A stretch of 19,860 nucleotides of DNA from the NCBI GenBank assembly GCA_036642795.1, contig JAVXTH010000025.1, positions 1-19,860 on the forward strand. The letters run 5' to 3'. The first letter of the stretch is position 1, and each line of letters begins with the position of its first letter. The notes beneath the pieces are model-generated. The model saw nothing but the letters and a program-made list of their open reading frames with translations, was not told the origin of the DNA and did no database searches. Origin of the DNA: JAVXTH01 sp036642795 (GTDB lineage Bacteria; Bacillota_I; Bacilli_A; Erysipelotrichales; Erysipelotrichaceae). The position numbers and the translations under genes are program-made. Shown here piece by piece: positions 7,584 through 15,622 of the stretch.

Positions 7584-8266
7584 AATTCGCTTTTATTATC
7601 AATCACACGCTGAGAAATAAAAGATAGTCCAGCTATAACAATCGGATAAATAATATTACAAGTAAATAATACTTGATTAAGTTGCATCATAATGAAGAAC
7701 ATAACAGCAATTATAATAAATAGAATGATCCACCATTTAAAGAAAGATAACCAACGTTCTTTTTTTGTCTTCTCTTGATGATTATCATTCAATGCTGATT
7801 TCCCAACCCAAGTAACAATCATAATCGAAACTAGAAATATCACAATCATTATAAATAGTTGTGATAATTTAAAATCATATTGAAATATACTGCGCTTTTT
7901 AATTAGATTCACTATGAATTCATTCACAATTGATATTCCTAACAATATACTTATTGATAATAAACCAATTGATAAATAGGATACAAATTTATCTTTTAAA
8001 GAAACAGGTGGAAAATTATTAATTATCTCATCACATACCGCTTTATAATCTTTACCAATTATCTGTTCAATGCTTTCTCCTCTTGCTTCTCCATCAACAA
8101 TCATATCAATTAAATCTTTTCTTACTTCTTCTTGTTGAAGCAGTGATAATCTTGATACTCTTAAATAAACAATCATATCAGTATAAATAAGATTACTTTC
8201 TTTACTCATTTTCTTTTCGCTTTCATTATTAAGATCACGTAATTCAATCGATGCTTTTTTACTCAT
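7580..8266 (-). CDS. Four-helix membrane protein of a PadR module (HAAS-like N-terminus)
   Basis: A 228-residue protein with a soluble N-terminal half (1-105) and four membrane helices in about 107-225. The segment VRKDLIDMIVDGEARGESIEQI resembles (from about residue 48) the small helical domain of HAAS/DUF1700-type sensors that accompany PadR repressors, ending with KAVCDEIINNFPP. Its ATG (8266-8264) overlaps the padR stop by 8 nt, and the GGAGG site lies inside padR, so translation is coupled. In known PadR-HAAS pairs the membrane partner is thought to sense a signal or act as the output, but the mechanism is poorly defined. I am confident of the topology and pairing, less so of the exact family. 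Confidence 0.65.
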   Translation of the reverse strand: MSKKASIELRDLNNESEKKMSKESNLIYTDMIVYLRVSRLSLLQQEEVRKDLIDMIVDGEARGESIEQIIGKDYKAVCDEIINNFPPVSLKDKFVSYLSIGLLSISILLGISIVNEFIVNLIKKRSIFQYDFKLSQLFIMIVIFLVSIMIVTWVGKSALNDNHQEKTKKERWLSFFKWWIILFIIIAVMFFIMMQLNQVLFTCNIIYPIVIAGLSFISQRVIDNKSEF

Positions 8267-8588
8267 GATATTTACCTCCGATTAAGTTATTTACAGCCTT
8301 CACAAGTTCTAAAAAACTTGATTTAAATAATTCTAATTCTGATTTCCCAAGTTTAGTTAACGAATAATATTTTCTTGAAGGCCCACTATTCGATGATTTA
8401 ATCCTTGCCTCAATGTATTCATTTTTTGTCAAACGAAGCAACATTGGATAAATTGTTCCTTCTGAAATTTCGCCAAAACCAATTGCTTTTAATTTCTCTG
8501 AAATTTCATAACCATATGTTTCTTCTTGAGCAATAATACTTAATATACAACCTTCTAATATTCCTTTTAACATCTGCGATGGAATCAT
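8259..8588 (-). CDS. PadR-family transcriptional repressor
   Basis: A 109-residue winged-helix regulator. The typical N-terminus SQMLKGILEGCILSII is followed by TYGYEISEKL (24-33), the recognition region SEGTIYPMLLRL (42-53) and the wing with GPSRKYYSLTKLGKSEL (69-85). At this length it is a short, subfamily-2 PadR with little C-terminal dimer region. ATG 8588-8586 is preceded by GAGGTG about 7 nt away. A near-consensus promoter and a duplicated 15-bp element lie just upstream, so it probably represses its own operon. PadR proteins commonly respond to phenolic or antimicrobial compounds; the ligand here is unknown. Confidence 0.92.
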   Translation of the reverse strand: MIPSQMLKGILEGCILSIIAQEETYGYEISEKLKAIGFGEISEGTIYPMLLRLTKNEYIEARIKSSNSGPSRKYYSLTKLGKSELELFKSSFLELVKAVNNLIGGKYHE

Positions 8589-8600
8589 AATAACACCTCA

Positions 8601-8638
8601 CTATCTTGTATTACAAGCTACCTCTATATTGTATTGCA
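8601..8638 (-). promoter_or_regulatory. Directly repeated 15-bp putative PadR operator
   Basis: On the minus strand TGCAATACAATATAG (8638-8624) and TGTAATACAAGATAG (8615-8601) match at 13 of 15 positions and are offset by 23 bp, about two helical turns. The upstream copy covers the -10 hexamer. The downstream copy contains a 13-bp palindrome (8605-8617, CTTGTA-T-TACAAG). The location suits repression by the PadR encoded immediately downstream. Confidence 0.55.
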
Positions 8639-8656
8639 TGGTAGTATTTTTGTCAA
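8628..8656 (-). promoter_or_regulatory. padR operon promoter
   Basis: Reading the minus strand, TTGACA (8656-8651) is a perfect -35, followed by a 17-bp spacer and TACAAT (8633-8628), a 5/6 -10. The start codon is about 40 bp downstream. This is one of the two best promoters in the window. Confidence 0.85.
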
Positions 8657-8847
8657 TACTATTTCTTTATGATTATTAAATGAGAACTAAACATATCACC
8701 TTTAATTGTTTATAGTAAAAATTAGTTAATTAAAAGTTATAATTTGTTATTTTCTTGTTTAATTTCTTAAGTTTACTAGTAATTAAGCCTTATTAAAAGT
8801 ATAATTAATTATACAGAAGAATTCTATCTATTTCAGGGGGTGTGCTT
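8657..8847. other. AT-rich divergent intergenic region
   Basis: About 190 bp of very AT-rich sequence between the padR promoter and the lysozyme gene. TATAAT hexamers occur at 8738-8743 and 8800-8805, but neither has a convincing -35 at 16-18 bp. The promoter of the lysozyme pair presumably lies here; I cannot place it. No terminator or riboswitch-like structure is evident. Confidence 0.4.
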
Positions 8848-10266
8848 TTGAAAAAAATATTTTGTTTAATGATTAGCATTACATTATTATCAACTCTATT
8901 TGTACCTACTTCAATACAAGCAGAAGATACAAATGATTTTAATGATGTAGAAATAGTCACAGAAGATACCTATCAACCCATTGATCCTAATAAAATAAGT
9001 GGAATGAAGGATGTTCCCATTGGTAAACATATGGATCCACTTCCGCCAAATAGAATGTCGAGAAGCTTTGTTCCTTCAACATCTAAATTTGGTACTTATT
9101 GGAAAGTAGAAAATGGATTCAAAAACTTTTATGATGCCAATAACACATTAACGTATCATCAAGGAACTAAATTTGTAATTGACGTTTCCGAATGGCAAAA
9201 AGTAATTGATTGGGATAAAGTAAAAGCAGCAGGCGTTGATGGCGCAATTATAAGAATTGGCTTTGGCTTTGGAAATATGGACAAGCAATTTAAACGTAAC
9301 ATCGAAGAATGTAATCGTTTAGGAATACCTTATGGTATCTACCTATATAGTTATGCCTTTGATGCCAATTTTGCTTATGCTGAAGCAGAATCGCTTATTC
9401 AGATGTTATCGGAAGTAAAAGCAAATTTATCCTATCCTATCTACTATGATATTGAACGATTTGACCCTTTTCCTTACGATGGGATTACGCGTTATTCACC
9501 AACTACAACCGCAGAATACGAAAGTATTATTGGTACTTTCTTAAATCGAATGAACCAACGTGGTTATGATGGAAGAACTCACGTTTATAGTTATCGAAGT
9601 TACTTAGAAAAAATACTAAATAGTCCAAAGATATTACCGTATGTATCCTGGATTGCTGCTTATACTCGTACACTTAGCTTTGAAAATCCATATTATGGAG
9701 GAGAACAAGGCTGGCAATATAGTAGCTTTGAAAGTGTTGATGGAATAAATGGAAGAGTTGATACAAATTGTTTCAGTAATCAATTTTTTAGCACTCCCGT
9801 ATCTACCGTAATTCCAGATTCGATAAAGGCCATCCTTACCGCTAATAATCTTGTCTTTGATAATGGATATATCTCCGGATTTGTTTTAGATTCAGATATA
9901 GCTACGCTTGCTAGTGCTTTGGCAGAGCTAGGCGAGATAACCATTTTTGATTCAAATGGCAAAATAATTACAAGTGGCAAAATCGCAACAGGTCAACGTA
10001 TTTCAATTAAGATGAAAAACGCACAAGATGCAAGCGCACTTCAAGAAGTTTATGAAATTGCTGCGGTCGTTCGTGGCGATGTAAATGGTGATGGGAAAAT
10101 AAGTGCTGTTGATTATTCTTATGTCAAAAACCAAATTTTAAAGATAGATAAATTATCTGGTGCAAATGCTGTTGCTGCAAATGTAGATAAAAATGAAAAA
10201 ATTAGTGCTATTGACTACTCACTAATTAAAAATGATATCTTAAACATTTCCAAAATAAACCAATGA
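8848..10266 (+). CDS. Secreted GH25 muramidase with C-terminal dockerin
   Basis: I start at TTG 8848 (472 aa), 7 nt after AGGGGG (8835-8840); the GTG at 8842 is too close to that site. Residues 1-25 form a signal peptide (cleavage near SIQA). A ~80-residue spacer precedes a GH25 lysozyme domain (about 107-310). Its catalytic acids are visible as D112 (VIDVSEWQ) and D201/E203 (YYDIER); such enzymes cleave MurNAc-GlcNAc bonds of peptidoglycan. A linker domain (325-405) leads to a dockerin: repeat 1 DVNGDGKISAVD (411-422) and repeat 2 NVDKNEKISAID (445-456), with calcium-ligand spacing 1-3-5-12. Twelve nucleotides separate it from the anchored surface protein downstream. The dockerin predicts attachment to a partner rather than free release. 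Confidence 0.93.
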   Translation: MKKIFCLMISITLLSTLFVPTSIQAEDTNDFNDVEIVTEDTYQPIDPNKISGMKDVPIGKHMDPLPPNRMSRSFVPSTSKFGTYWKVENGFKNFYDANNTLTYHQGTKFVIDVSEWQKVIDWDKVKAAGVDGAIIRIGFGFGNMDKQFKRNIEECNRLGIPYGIYLYSYAFDANFAYAEAESLIQMLSEVKANLSYPIYYDIERFDPFPYDGITRYSPTTTAEYESIIGTFLNRMNQRGYDGRTHVYSYRSYLEKILNSPKILPYVSWIAAYTRTLSFENPYYGGEQGWQYSSFESVDGINGRVDTNCFSNQFFSTPVSTVIPDSIKAILTANNLVFDNGYISGFVLDSDIATLASALAELGEITIFDSNGKIITSGKIATGQRISIKMKNAQDASALQEVYEIAAVVRGDVNGDGKISAVDYSYVKNQILKIDKLSGANAVAANVDKNEKISAIDYSLIKNDILNISKINQ

Positions 10267-10278
10267 GAGGGAAATTAA

Positions 10279-11559
10279 ATGTTAAAAATTAATAATAAAA
10301 TAAAAATAGGCTTATGTTGTTTCTTGTTAATAATAAGTTGTGTTTCTACACAAGCACAAAGTGTTAGCCCAAATAGCACTTTTACTGTAAGTGTATCGTG
10401 TGGTGTAATAGAAGGCAGTATATCTGCTACTCCTGAAAATGCGACACTAGTTAGTATCGGAAATGATGGCTTTTGTAATCGTGGTGCTTCGATAAGCGCA
10501 ACCGCAATTGCTGGAAGTTCTGGAAGATCGACGATAACTTTTAAAGGTGTTGATGCATCCGACAACACATCTGTACCTCCTGTTGATGCATCTGGTGTAA
10601 CCATAGGTGTTGCAACTGTTGATATCATTCAGCCTAATTCTGTTTCTAGACCATCAGCGGCACCCAATGGTGAACCAAAAGCTGATCCTCGCTCAAAGGA
10701 TAATAATCTAAGTTCGCTAAGCATTGATCAAGGTAAACTTACTCCTGACTTTAATGCTGAAACTACTTCTTATAGTGTTAATTTACCACCTAAAACAACT
10801 TCATTAACAATTGATGCGAAAGCAGCAGATGAAAAAGCAAGTGTAAAAGGAACTGGTAAAGTAGAAGTAAAACCTGGTGATAATCAGATTGAAGTAGTTT
10901 GTACATCTGAATATGGTACAGACAAGGTTTATACGATTGTCGCAAACGTCGATGAGAAACCAGAAGTATATATGGATTATAATGGAATGAAACTTGGGGT
11001 TGTACGTAATATGAATCATATATCGGTACCTGAAGGATTTAATGAAATTAAAATGAAGTATAATAAAAAAGAAATACCGGCTTGGGAAAATAAAGTTATT
11101 AAGAAAACAATTGTATATTTAAGTGATGAAAAGAATAATAAGAAGTTCTATTTATTTGAAAATGGTAAAGTTACTTCATCGTTTGAATTACAGACAATTT
11201 TAGGAAGAAAGTTCTTTCTTATAGATGTCGATAAAGATCATCAAAATCGAGAAGGAATGGATTATAAGAAAATAAAAATTGAGAATATTGAATTAATGGG
11301 ATGGACCTTTAAAGATCCTAAATTAAAGGATTATTCAATCATTGAAGTGATGGATATGGATGGAAAGATTCGGGATTATCAATATGAAAAGTCACAGAAT
11401 TCTTTACAGTTATATTCGAATGAAGCAGCCGTTATAAAAGCATCTTTAATGAAAGATATGTCAATTTGGAAATACTTGAGTTTAGGCTTAGGGATTATCT
11501 TAGTTGGTGGCCTTGGTTATGTTGTTTATATCTTTCGAAAAGAGAAATCAGTTAAATAA
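10279..11559 (+). CDS. Membrane-anchored surface protein with Ig-like and cadherin-like domains
   Basis: A 426-residue type I membrane protein. The signal peptide is residues 1-26 (cleavage near STQA). A Ser/Thr/Gly-rich beta domain (about 28-120) holds two cysteines, C41 and C66, that could pair. A cadherin-like beta-sandwich (PF12733 type; about 143-225) starts at LSSLSIDQGKLTPDF and ends KVYTIVANV. A ~160-residue extracytoplasmic region that I cannot assign follows, then a helix at 399-417 and a basic tail KEKSVK. AGAGGGA at 10266-10272 gives the start. It shares the lysozyme's transcript and is a plausible surface receptor for the dockerin. The cadherin-like call is fairly safe; the cohesin-like role is inference. 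Confidence 0.8.
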   Translation: MLKINNKIKIGLCCFLLIISCVSTQAQSVSPNSTFTVSVSCGVIEGSISATPENATLVSIGNDGFCNRGASISATAIAGSSGRSTITFKGVDASDNTSVPPVDASGVTIGVATVDIIQPNSVSRPSAAPNGEPKADPRSKDNNLSSLSIDQGKLTPDFNAETTSYSVNLPPKTTSLTIDAKAADEKASVKGTGKVEVKPGDNQIEVVCTSEYGTDKVYTIVANVDEKPEVYMDYNGMKLGVVRNMNHISVPEGFNEIKMKYNKKEIPAWENKVIKKTIVYLSDEKNNKKFYLFENGKVTSSFELQTILGRKFFLIDVDKDHQNREGMDYKKIKIENIELMGWTFKDPKLKDYSIIEVMDMDGKIRDYQYEKSQNSLQLYSNEAAVIKASLMKDMSIWKYLSLGLGIILVGGLGYVVYIFRKEKSVK

Positions 11560-11560
11560 G

Positions 11561-11592
11561 AAAAGCACTCCTTATTAGAAGGGGTGCTTTTT
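11561..11592. terminator. Bidirectional terminator between the surface protein and oppF
   Basis: A 13-bp stem AAAAGCACTCCTT (11561-11573)/AAGGGGTGCTTTT (11579-11591), with one G-T pair and a 5-nt loop, has T-runs on both strands. It serves the convergent lysozyme/surface-protein and opp operons. Confidence 0.9.
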
Positions 11593-11599
11593 CGTTTGC

Positions 11600-12523
11600 T
11601 TATTTTGTCCATTCAATTAATTCTTCATCGGTACATAATACTTTATGACTATCACTGATATTATGTTGGGTTCCTTTGGTGTAATCAATCCCACTTGTAG
11701 CATAATCAAAGGTAATTGCTTTTCTTGTTTTCTCGACAATTGGGTTTGGTTTAGGAATCGCACTTAATAAGGATTTGGTGTAAGGATGAATTGGATTCGC
11801 AAAGATTTCTTGGGTTGTTCCCGTTTCAACTAGATGTCCTAGATGTAATACACCAATTCTTGATGAGATATATTTAACCATGGATAAATCATGTGCAATA
11901 AATAGGTATGCTGTATTGGTTTCTTCTTGAATGTGTTTCATTAGATTCACCACTTGAGCTTGAATGGAGACGTCTAAGGCAGATATTGCTTCATCTGCGA
12001 TAATAAGGTCTGGATTCATAATCAACGCTCTAGCGATACCAATACGTTGTCTTTGTCCACCTGAGAATTGATGTGGAAAACGATTCGCATGTTCTCTAGA
12101 TAAACCGACTTTTTCTAATATTTGGTATACTTTTTCATCGCGTTCAGCTTTTGAATTATAAAGTTTATGAATATCTAAGCCTTGGGCAATGATATCAATT
12201 ACTTTTTTTCTTGGGTTTAAACAAGCCATTGGATCTTGAAAGATCATTTGCATTTTAGTTCTTAATTCTTTCAATTCTTTATGACCCATTTTACCACTAA
12301 TATCATGACCATTAAAAATAATCGTTCCATCGGTTGGTTCATATAAGCGAATAATTGCTCTTCCAGTCGTTGATTTACCACTTCCTGATTCACCAACTAA
12401 GCCATACGTTTCACCTGGATATATTTCAAAGGAAATACCATCCACTGCTTTTACAGTGAATTTACGTGAAATTGGGAAATATTGTTTTAGGTCTTTCACC
12501 ACTAATAAAGGTTCGTTGCTCAT
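11600..12523 (-). CDS. oppF: Oligopeptide ABC transporter ATP-binding protein OppF
   Basis: A 307-residue ABC ATPase, one of two that drive the Opp importer at the inner face of the membrane. Walker A GESGSGKST is at 44-52, Q-loop Q96 (FQDP), signature FSGGQ at 153-157, Walker B LIIADE at 173-178 and switch H211 (IAHDLS). The C-terminal oligo_HPY-type extension starts near NPIHPYTKSLLSAIPKPNP. The usual Pro after the Walker B Glu is Ala (ADEAIS), common enough not to affect function. Its ATG is 1 nt after the oppD stop, with AGGAGG inside oppD, so the two are coupled. It is the last gene of the operon, before the terminator at 11561-11592. It could equally be DppF-type; specificity is not readable from the ATPase. 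Confidence 0.93.
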   Translation of the reverse strand: MSNEPLLVVKDLKQYFPISRKFTVKAVDGISFEIYPGETYGLVGESGSGKSTTGRAIIRLYEPTDGTIIFNGHDISGKMGHKELKELRTKMQMIFQDPMACLNPRKKVIDIIAQGLDIHKLYNSKAERDEKVYQILEKVGLSREHANRFPHQFSGGQRQRIGIARALIMNPDLIIADEAISALDVSIQAQVVNLMKHIQEETNTAYLFIAHDLSMVKYISSRIGVLHLGHLVETGTTQEIFANPIHPYTKSLLSAIPKPNPIVEKTRKAITFDYATSGIDYTKGTQHNISDSHKVLCTDEELIEWTK

Positions 12524-12524
12524 T

Positions 12525-13592
12525 TTACTTAACCTCCTTTAACATATGGTCTAATCGCACTTTTAAAGCATGCGGCATTTCAACCTTTGGTGCATCTGGA
12601 TGTAACAACCAAGAAGCAACACGATGTTTGCCACCGACATTAAACATTGGTGGTTCTTCTTTAAAATCGATTTGTAATGCAAAGGCATTTCTTGGCGCAA
12701 AGGCATCGCCAACAATTGGATAAAGTAGATTGGGTGGCGTTCCCGGTATCGTATATAATTCTTCATTTACGGTATCAATATCCGGCATTGAAGATAATAA
12801 GCCCCAAGTATAGGGATGAAGTGGATGATAGAATATTTCATTCACATCGCCCTTCTCAACAATCTTTCCTGCATACATAACCGCAACATAATCCGCTACT
12901 TGAGCTACGACACCTAAATCATGGGTAATGTAGATAACGGATATATTCTTTTTCTTTTGGATTTCTTTAATCAGCTCTAGTATCTTAGCCTGTATTGTTA
13001 CATCAAGAGCCGTTGTTGGCTCATCACATATTAATACTTCTGGTTCACATGCAAGAGCAATCGCAATTACTACCCGCTGTCTCATACCACCTGATAATTG
13101 ATGTGGATAGTTTTTCATTCTTTTTTCTGCTTCATCAATTCCAACTAATTGAAGTAATTCTAACGCTTTATCATGCGCTTGTTTTCTTGGTGTTTTGAAG
13201 TGATGAATCATCCCTTCCATTACTTGTTCACCAATGCTCATGGTTGGATTTAAGGAAGTCATTGGATCTTGGAAGACCATCGCAATACGTCTTCCTAAGA
13301 TATGTTCACGCATTTCTTTTTTACTTAATTTTGTTAAGTCAACATTCACCGTTTCTTCTCCACGATGATAGGTGAAATCGATACTTCCCGCTTCGATTTT
13401 CCCATTATTCGATAAGATTCCCATGATTGCTTTGGTTGTAACGGATTTACCACTGCCACTTTCTCCAACAATCGCAACCGTTTCGCCTTTAAATAAATCA
13501 AAACGGATGCCTCGAATCGCATTAACGGTACCATTTTCTGTTTTAAAGGAAATCGCTAAGTCACGAATTGATAATACTCTTTCTTTTCCCAT
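12525..13592 (-). CDS. oppD: Oligopeptide ABC transporter ATP-binding protein OppD
   Basis: A 355-residue ABC ATPase that pairs with OppF. Walker A GESGSGKSV is at 43-51, Q-loop Q108 (FQDPMTSLNP), signature LSGGM at 166-170, Walker B VLICDE at 186-191 and switch H224 (ITHDLGVVA). The oligo_HPY extension carries YHPLHPYTWGLLSSMP and GTPPNLLYP. No cysteine cluster of the Fe-S kind is apparent. AGGAGG overlapping the oppC stop sets the start, 12 nt downstream of oppC. The second Walker A residue after the Lys-Ser is Val, typical for OppD/DppD. The family and complex are secure. Confidence 0.94.
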   Translation of the reverse strand: MGKERVLSIRDLAISFKTENGTVNAIRGIRFDLFKGETVAIVGESGSGKSVTTKAIMGILSNNGKIEAGSIDFTYHRGEETVNVDLTKLSKKEMREHILGRRIAMVFQDPMTSLNPTMSIGEQVMEGMIHHFKTPRKQAHDKALELLQLVGIDEAEKRMKNYPHQLSGGMRQRVVIAIALACEPEVLICDEPTTALDVTIQAKILELIKEIQKKKNISVIYITHDLGVVAQVADYVAVMYAGKIVEKGDVNEIFYHPLHPYTWGLLSSMPDIDTVNEELYTIPGTPPNLLYPIVGDAFAPRNAFALQIDFKEEPPMFNVGGKHRVASWLLHPDAPKVEMPHALKVRLDHMLKEVK

Positions 13593-13604
13593 CCGATTTT
13601 CCTC

Positions 13605-14615
13605 CTAATGATCTTTCTGTTTTGGATCAAATGCATCACGTAATCCATCCGCCATCATATTAAAACTTAACATTAATACCCCTAATACGATAACTGGAAT
13701 AATTACCATATAAGGACTTGATAGAATTGATTTATAGCCTTCATTAATCAAAGATCCAAGCGATGCATTTGGAGCCGGTATTCCAAGTCCAACAAAGGCT
13801 AAGAAAGCTTCATAGAAGATCGCATTTGGAATAGAAAACATTGACATAATTATGATTTGACCAAAAATATTTGGGATAATTTCTTTTATTAAGATAAAGA
13901 AATTACTTGCTCCTAATGTTTTAGAAGCTAAAATATATTCTTGTTCCTTAATCTTTAAAACTTCTGCGCGGGTAATTCTTGACATACCAACCCAGCCAGT
14001 TAGCATTAAAGCAATAATAATTGTATTAAGAGAAGGTTTCATAATCATTAATAGTAAAGTTAGGATAACTAAACTTGGAATACTATAAACGACTTCTTGA
14101 ATACGTTGTAATACCGTATCCACTTTACCACCAAAGTAACCAGATACTAGACCATATCCCATACCAAAGAAGATATCAATGAATACAGCAGCCGCAGCTA
14201 CATATAAAGATATTCTAGTTCCCGACCAAACTCTGACCCATAAATCACGGCCCAATGTATCGGTCCCAAAGAAATGATATATATTGCCCATATCTAATTC
14301 TTGGTAGAGATTGATTCCATGTGAATAACCATTGCATATTCCAAGGTTTTCAAGTAAAGGAATCCGTGGTGGTACATTTTGATGAGCCGTATTAACTCCA
14401 TCAAAAGCAAAATTTGATAACATCGGCGCAAAGATTGCGAAGAGGATAATAATCACAATCACAAGTAGTCCGACAACGGCTCCTTTGTTCTTTGAAAAAC
14501 GTGTGATAACATCTTTCCAAAAAGGTTTTGCTGGCATTGCTTTATCATGATGAATATCTTGATCTTCCCCAACAAAAGTAAAATCTTTTTCATCAAATTT
14601 AGGTAAATTACTCAT
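13605..14615 (-). CDS. oppC: Oligopeptide ABC transporter permease OppC
   Basis: A 336-residue permease with an N-terminal cytoplasmic tail and six membrane helices; the first is KGAVVGLLVIVIIILFAIFA. It forms the translocation pore with OppB. The EAA loop is visible as KIKEQEYILASKTLGAS, and the typical C-terminal motif FLAFVGLGIPAPNASLG follows. I place the start at the second in-frame ATG (14615-14613): the AAAGGAGG site directly abuts the first ATG (14621) but is 6 nt from the second. That start overlaps the oppB stop by 8 nt (ATGAGTAA). The long insert between helices 1 and 2, with GTDTLGRDLWVR, matches OppC/DppC proteins. Confidence 0.93.
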   Translation of the reverse strand: MSNLPKFDEKDFTFVGEDQDIHHDKAMPAKPFWKDVITRFSKNKGAVVGLLVIVIIILFAIFAPMLSNFAFDGVNTAHQNVPPRIPLLENLGICNGYSHGINLYQELDMGNIYHFFGTDTLGRDLWVRVWSGTRISLYVAAAAVFIDIFFGMGYGLVSGYFGGKVDTVLQRIQEVVYSIPSLVILTLLLMIMKPSLNTIIIALMLTGWVGMSRITRAEVLKIKEQEYILASKTLGASNFFILIKEIIPNIFGQIIIMSMFSIPNAIFYEAFLAFVGLGIPAPNASLGSLINEGYKSILSSPYMVIIPVIVLGVLMLSFNMMADGLRDAFDPKQKDH

Positions 14616-15561
14616 GTCCATCCTCCTTTGTAAGTCTAATTCGAGGATCTATAATTCCATATAAAATATCGACAATTAACATTGTAATTACATACATTGC
14701 ACTATAAATAAATGATAAAGCTAATACAACATTATAATCATTTACCTGAATGGCTTCTACTAATAAACTACCAATTCCAGGTATTCCACATATCTTTTCA
14801 ATTACCGTACTTCCGGTCATTAAATTAACAATCAATGGTGCTAATACCGTAATAACTGGAATTAAAGCATTTCTTAAGGCATGTTTAAAGATTAATAATT
14901 TATTGGATAAACCTTTTGATTCAGCTAATAACATATATTCTGAACCTAAAACATCGATCATTTCACTTCTTGAAAACCGTGCGATTTGAGCAATTGTAAA
15001 CATCGATAACGCAATCGTCGGTAAGATACTCGAGAAGAAAGGTTGCGATGAATTATACGTGATGGGAAAGATTGGGAAAGTAAATCCAAACACAATCAAC
15101 ATCACAATCGCAAATACAAAGGATGGAATACTAACCCCTAATACGGAAACAAAAGTAGCAAGGGTATCCCAAATTGTATTGTGTTTAATTGCCGCAATAA
15201 TACCTAATATAATACCAATAATCGATCCTAATATTACCGATTGTAATCCAATTTTAAAGGATACCATAATTTTAGGAGCTAACATTTGAGCAATTGGCAT
15301 ATTTTTTTGAATCGTATAAGAAACACCAAAGTCTCCTTTTAACATATTCCCAACATAACGGAAAAACTGTTCTGGGATTGATTTATCTAAACCATATTTA
15401 GCATTCAATAGTACTTTTTGAGCAACGGTTAATTTTTCATCATTAAAGGGTGTTCCAGGCATGAACTTTAACATTAAGAATAAAATTAATAGAATAATAA
15501 ATAAAGTTGCAATTGAAATCAATAACCTTTTTCCAATATATTTAAGGGTTGATTTATTCAT
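14608..15561 (-). CDS. oppB: Oligopeptide ABC transporter permease OppB
   Basis: A 317-residue permease with six membrane helices. The N-terminal helix with the PGTPF motif and the following GLDKSIPEQFFRYVGN stretch are typical of OppB/DppB, as is the EAA loop RSEMIDVLGSEYMLLAESKG. I choose ATG 15561-15559: GAAAGG directly abuts the first in-frame ATG (15570) but is about 9 nt from the second. It is the first gene after the hairpin that separates it from oppA, and its end overlaps oppC. OppB and OppC together form the membrane channel fed by the lipoprotein OppA. Peptide length preference cannot be read from the sequence. Confidence 0.93.
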   Translation of the reverse strand: MNKSTLKYIGKRLLISIATLFIILLILFLMLKFMPGTPFNDEKLTVAQKVLLNAKYGLDKSIPEQFFRYVGNMLKGDFGVSYTIQKNMPIAQMLAPKIMVSFKIGLQSVILGSIIGIILGIIAAIKHNTIWDTLATFVSVLGVSIPSFVFAIVMLIVFGFTFPIFPITYNSSQPFFSSILPTIALSMFTIAQIARFSRSEMIDVLGSEYMLLAESKGLSNKLLIFKHALRNALIPVITVLAPLIVNLMTGSTVIEKICGIPGIGSLLVEAIQVNDYNVVLALSFIYSAMYVITMLIVDILYGIIDPRIRLTKEDGHE

Positions 15562-15584
15562 AAAATGCATCCTTTCTATTTAAA

Positions 15585-15613
15585 AACATTACGGTGGTTT
15601 GCACCGTAATGTT
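15585..15613 (-). terminator. Intercistronic hairpin between oppA and oppB
   Basis: A perfect 12-bp stem AACATTACGGTG/CACCGTAATGTT (15585-15596 with 15602-15613) has a 5-nt loop and, on the minus strand, is followed by a run of five T residues. It lies in the ~60-nt gap between the oppA stop and the oppB start. It fits a partial terminator or 3'-end stabiliser that yields more OppA than permease. Confidence 0.85.
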
Positions 15614-15622
15614 AGGCCTTAC

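Noticed and set aside
8800..8805. TATAAT considered as the -10 of the lysozyme operon
   Set aside because: The best -35-like sequence, TTTACT (8772-8777), is 22 bp away, outside normal spacing; left as an unplaced promoter.
10275..10628. A 117-codon minus-strand frame opposite the surface-protein gene
   Set aside because: It is antisense to a clear signal peptide and beta domain and has a low-complexity Pro/Val/Ala composition.
12466..13608. Several open frames of 62-85 codons on both strands across oppD
   Set aside because: They lie wholly inside the intact oppD/oppF genes, have no ribosome-binding sites, and their sequences show no family features.
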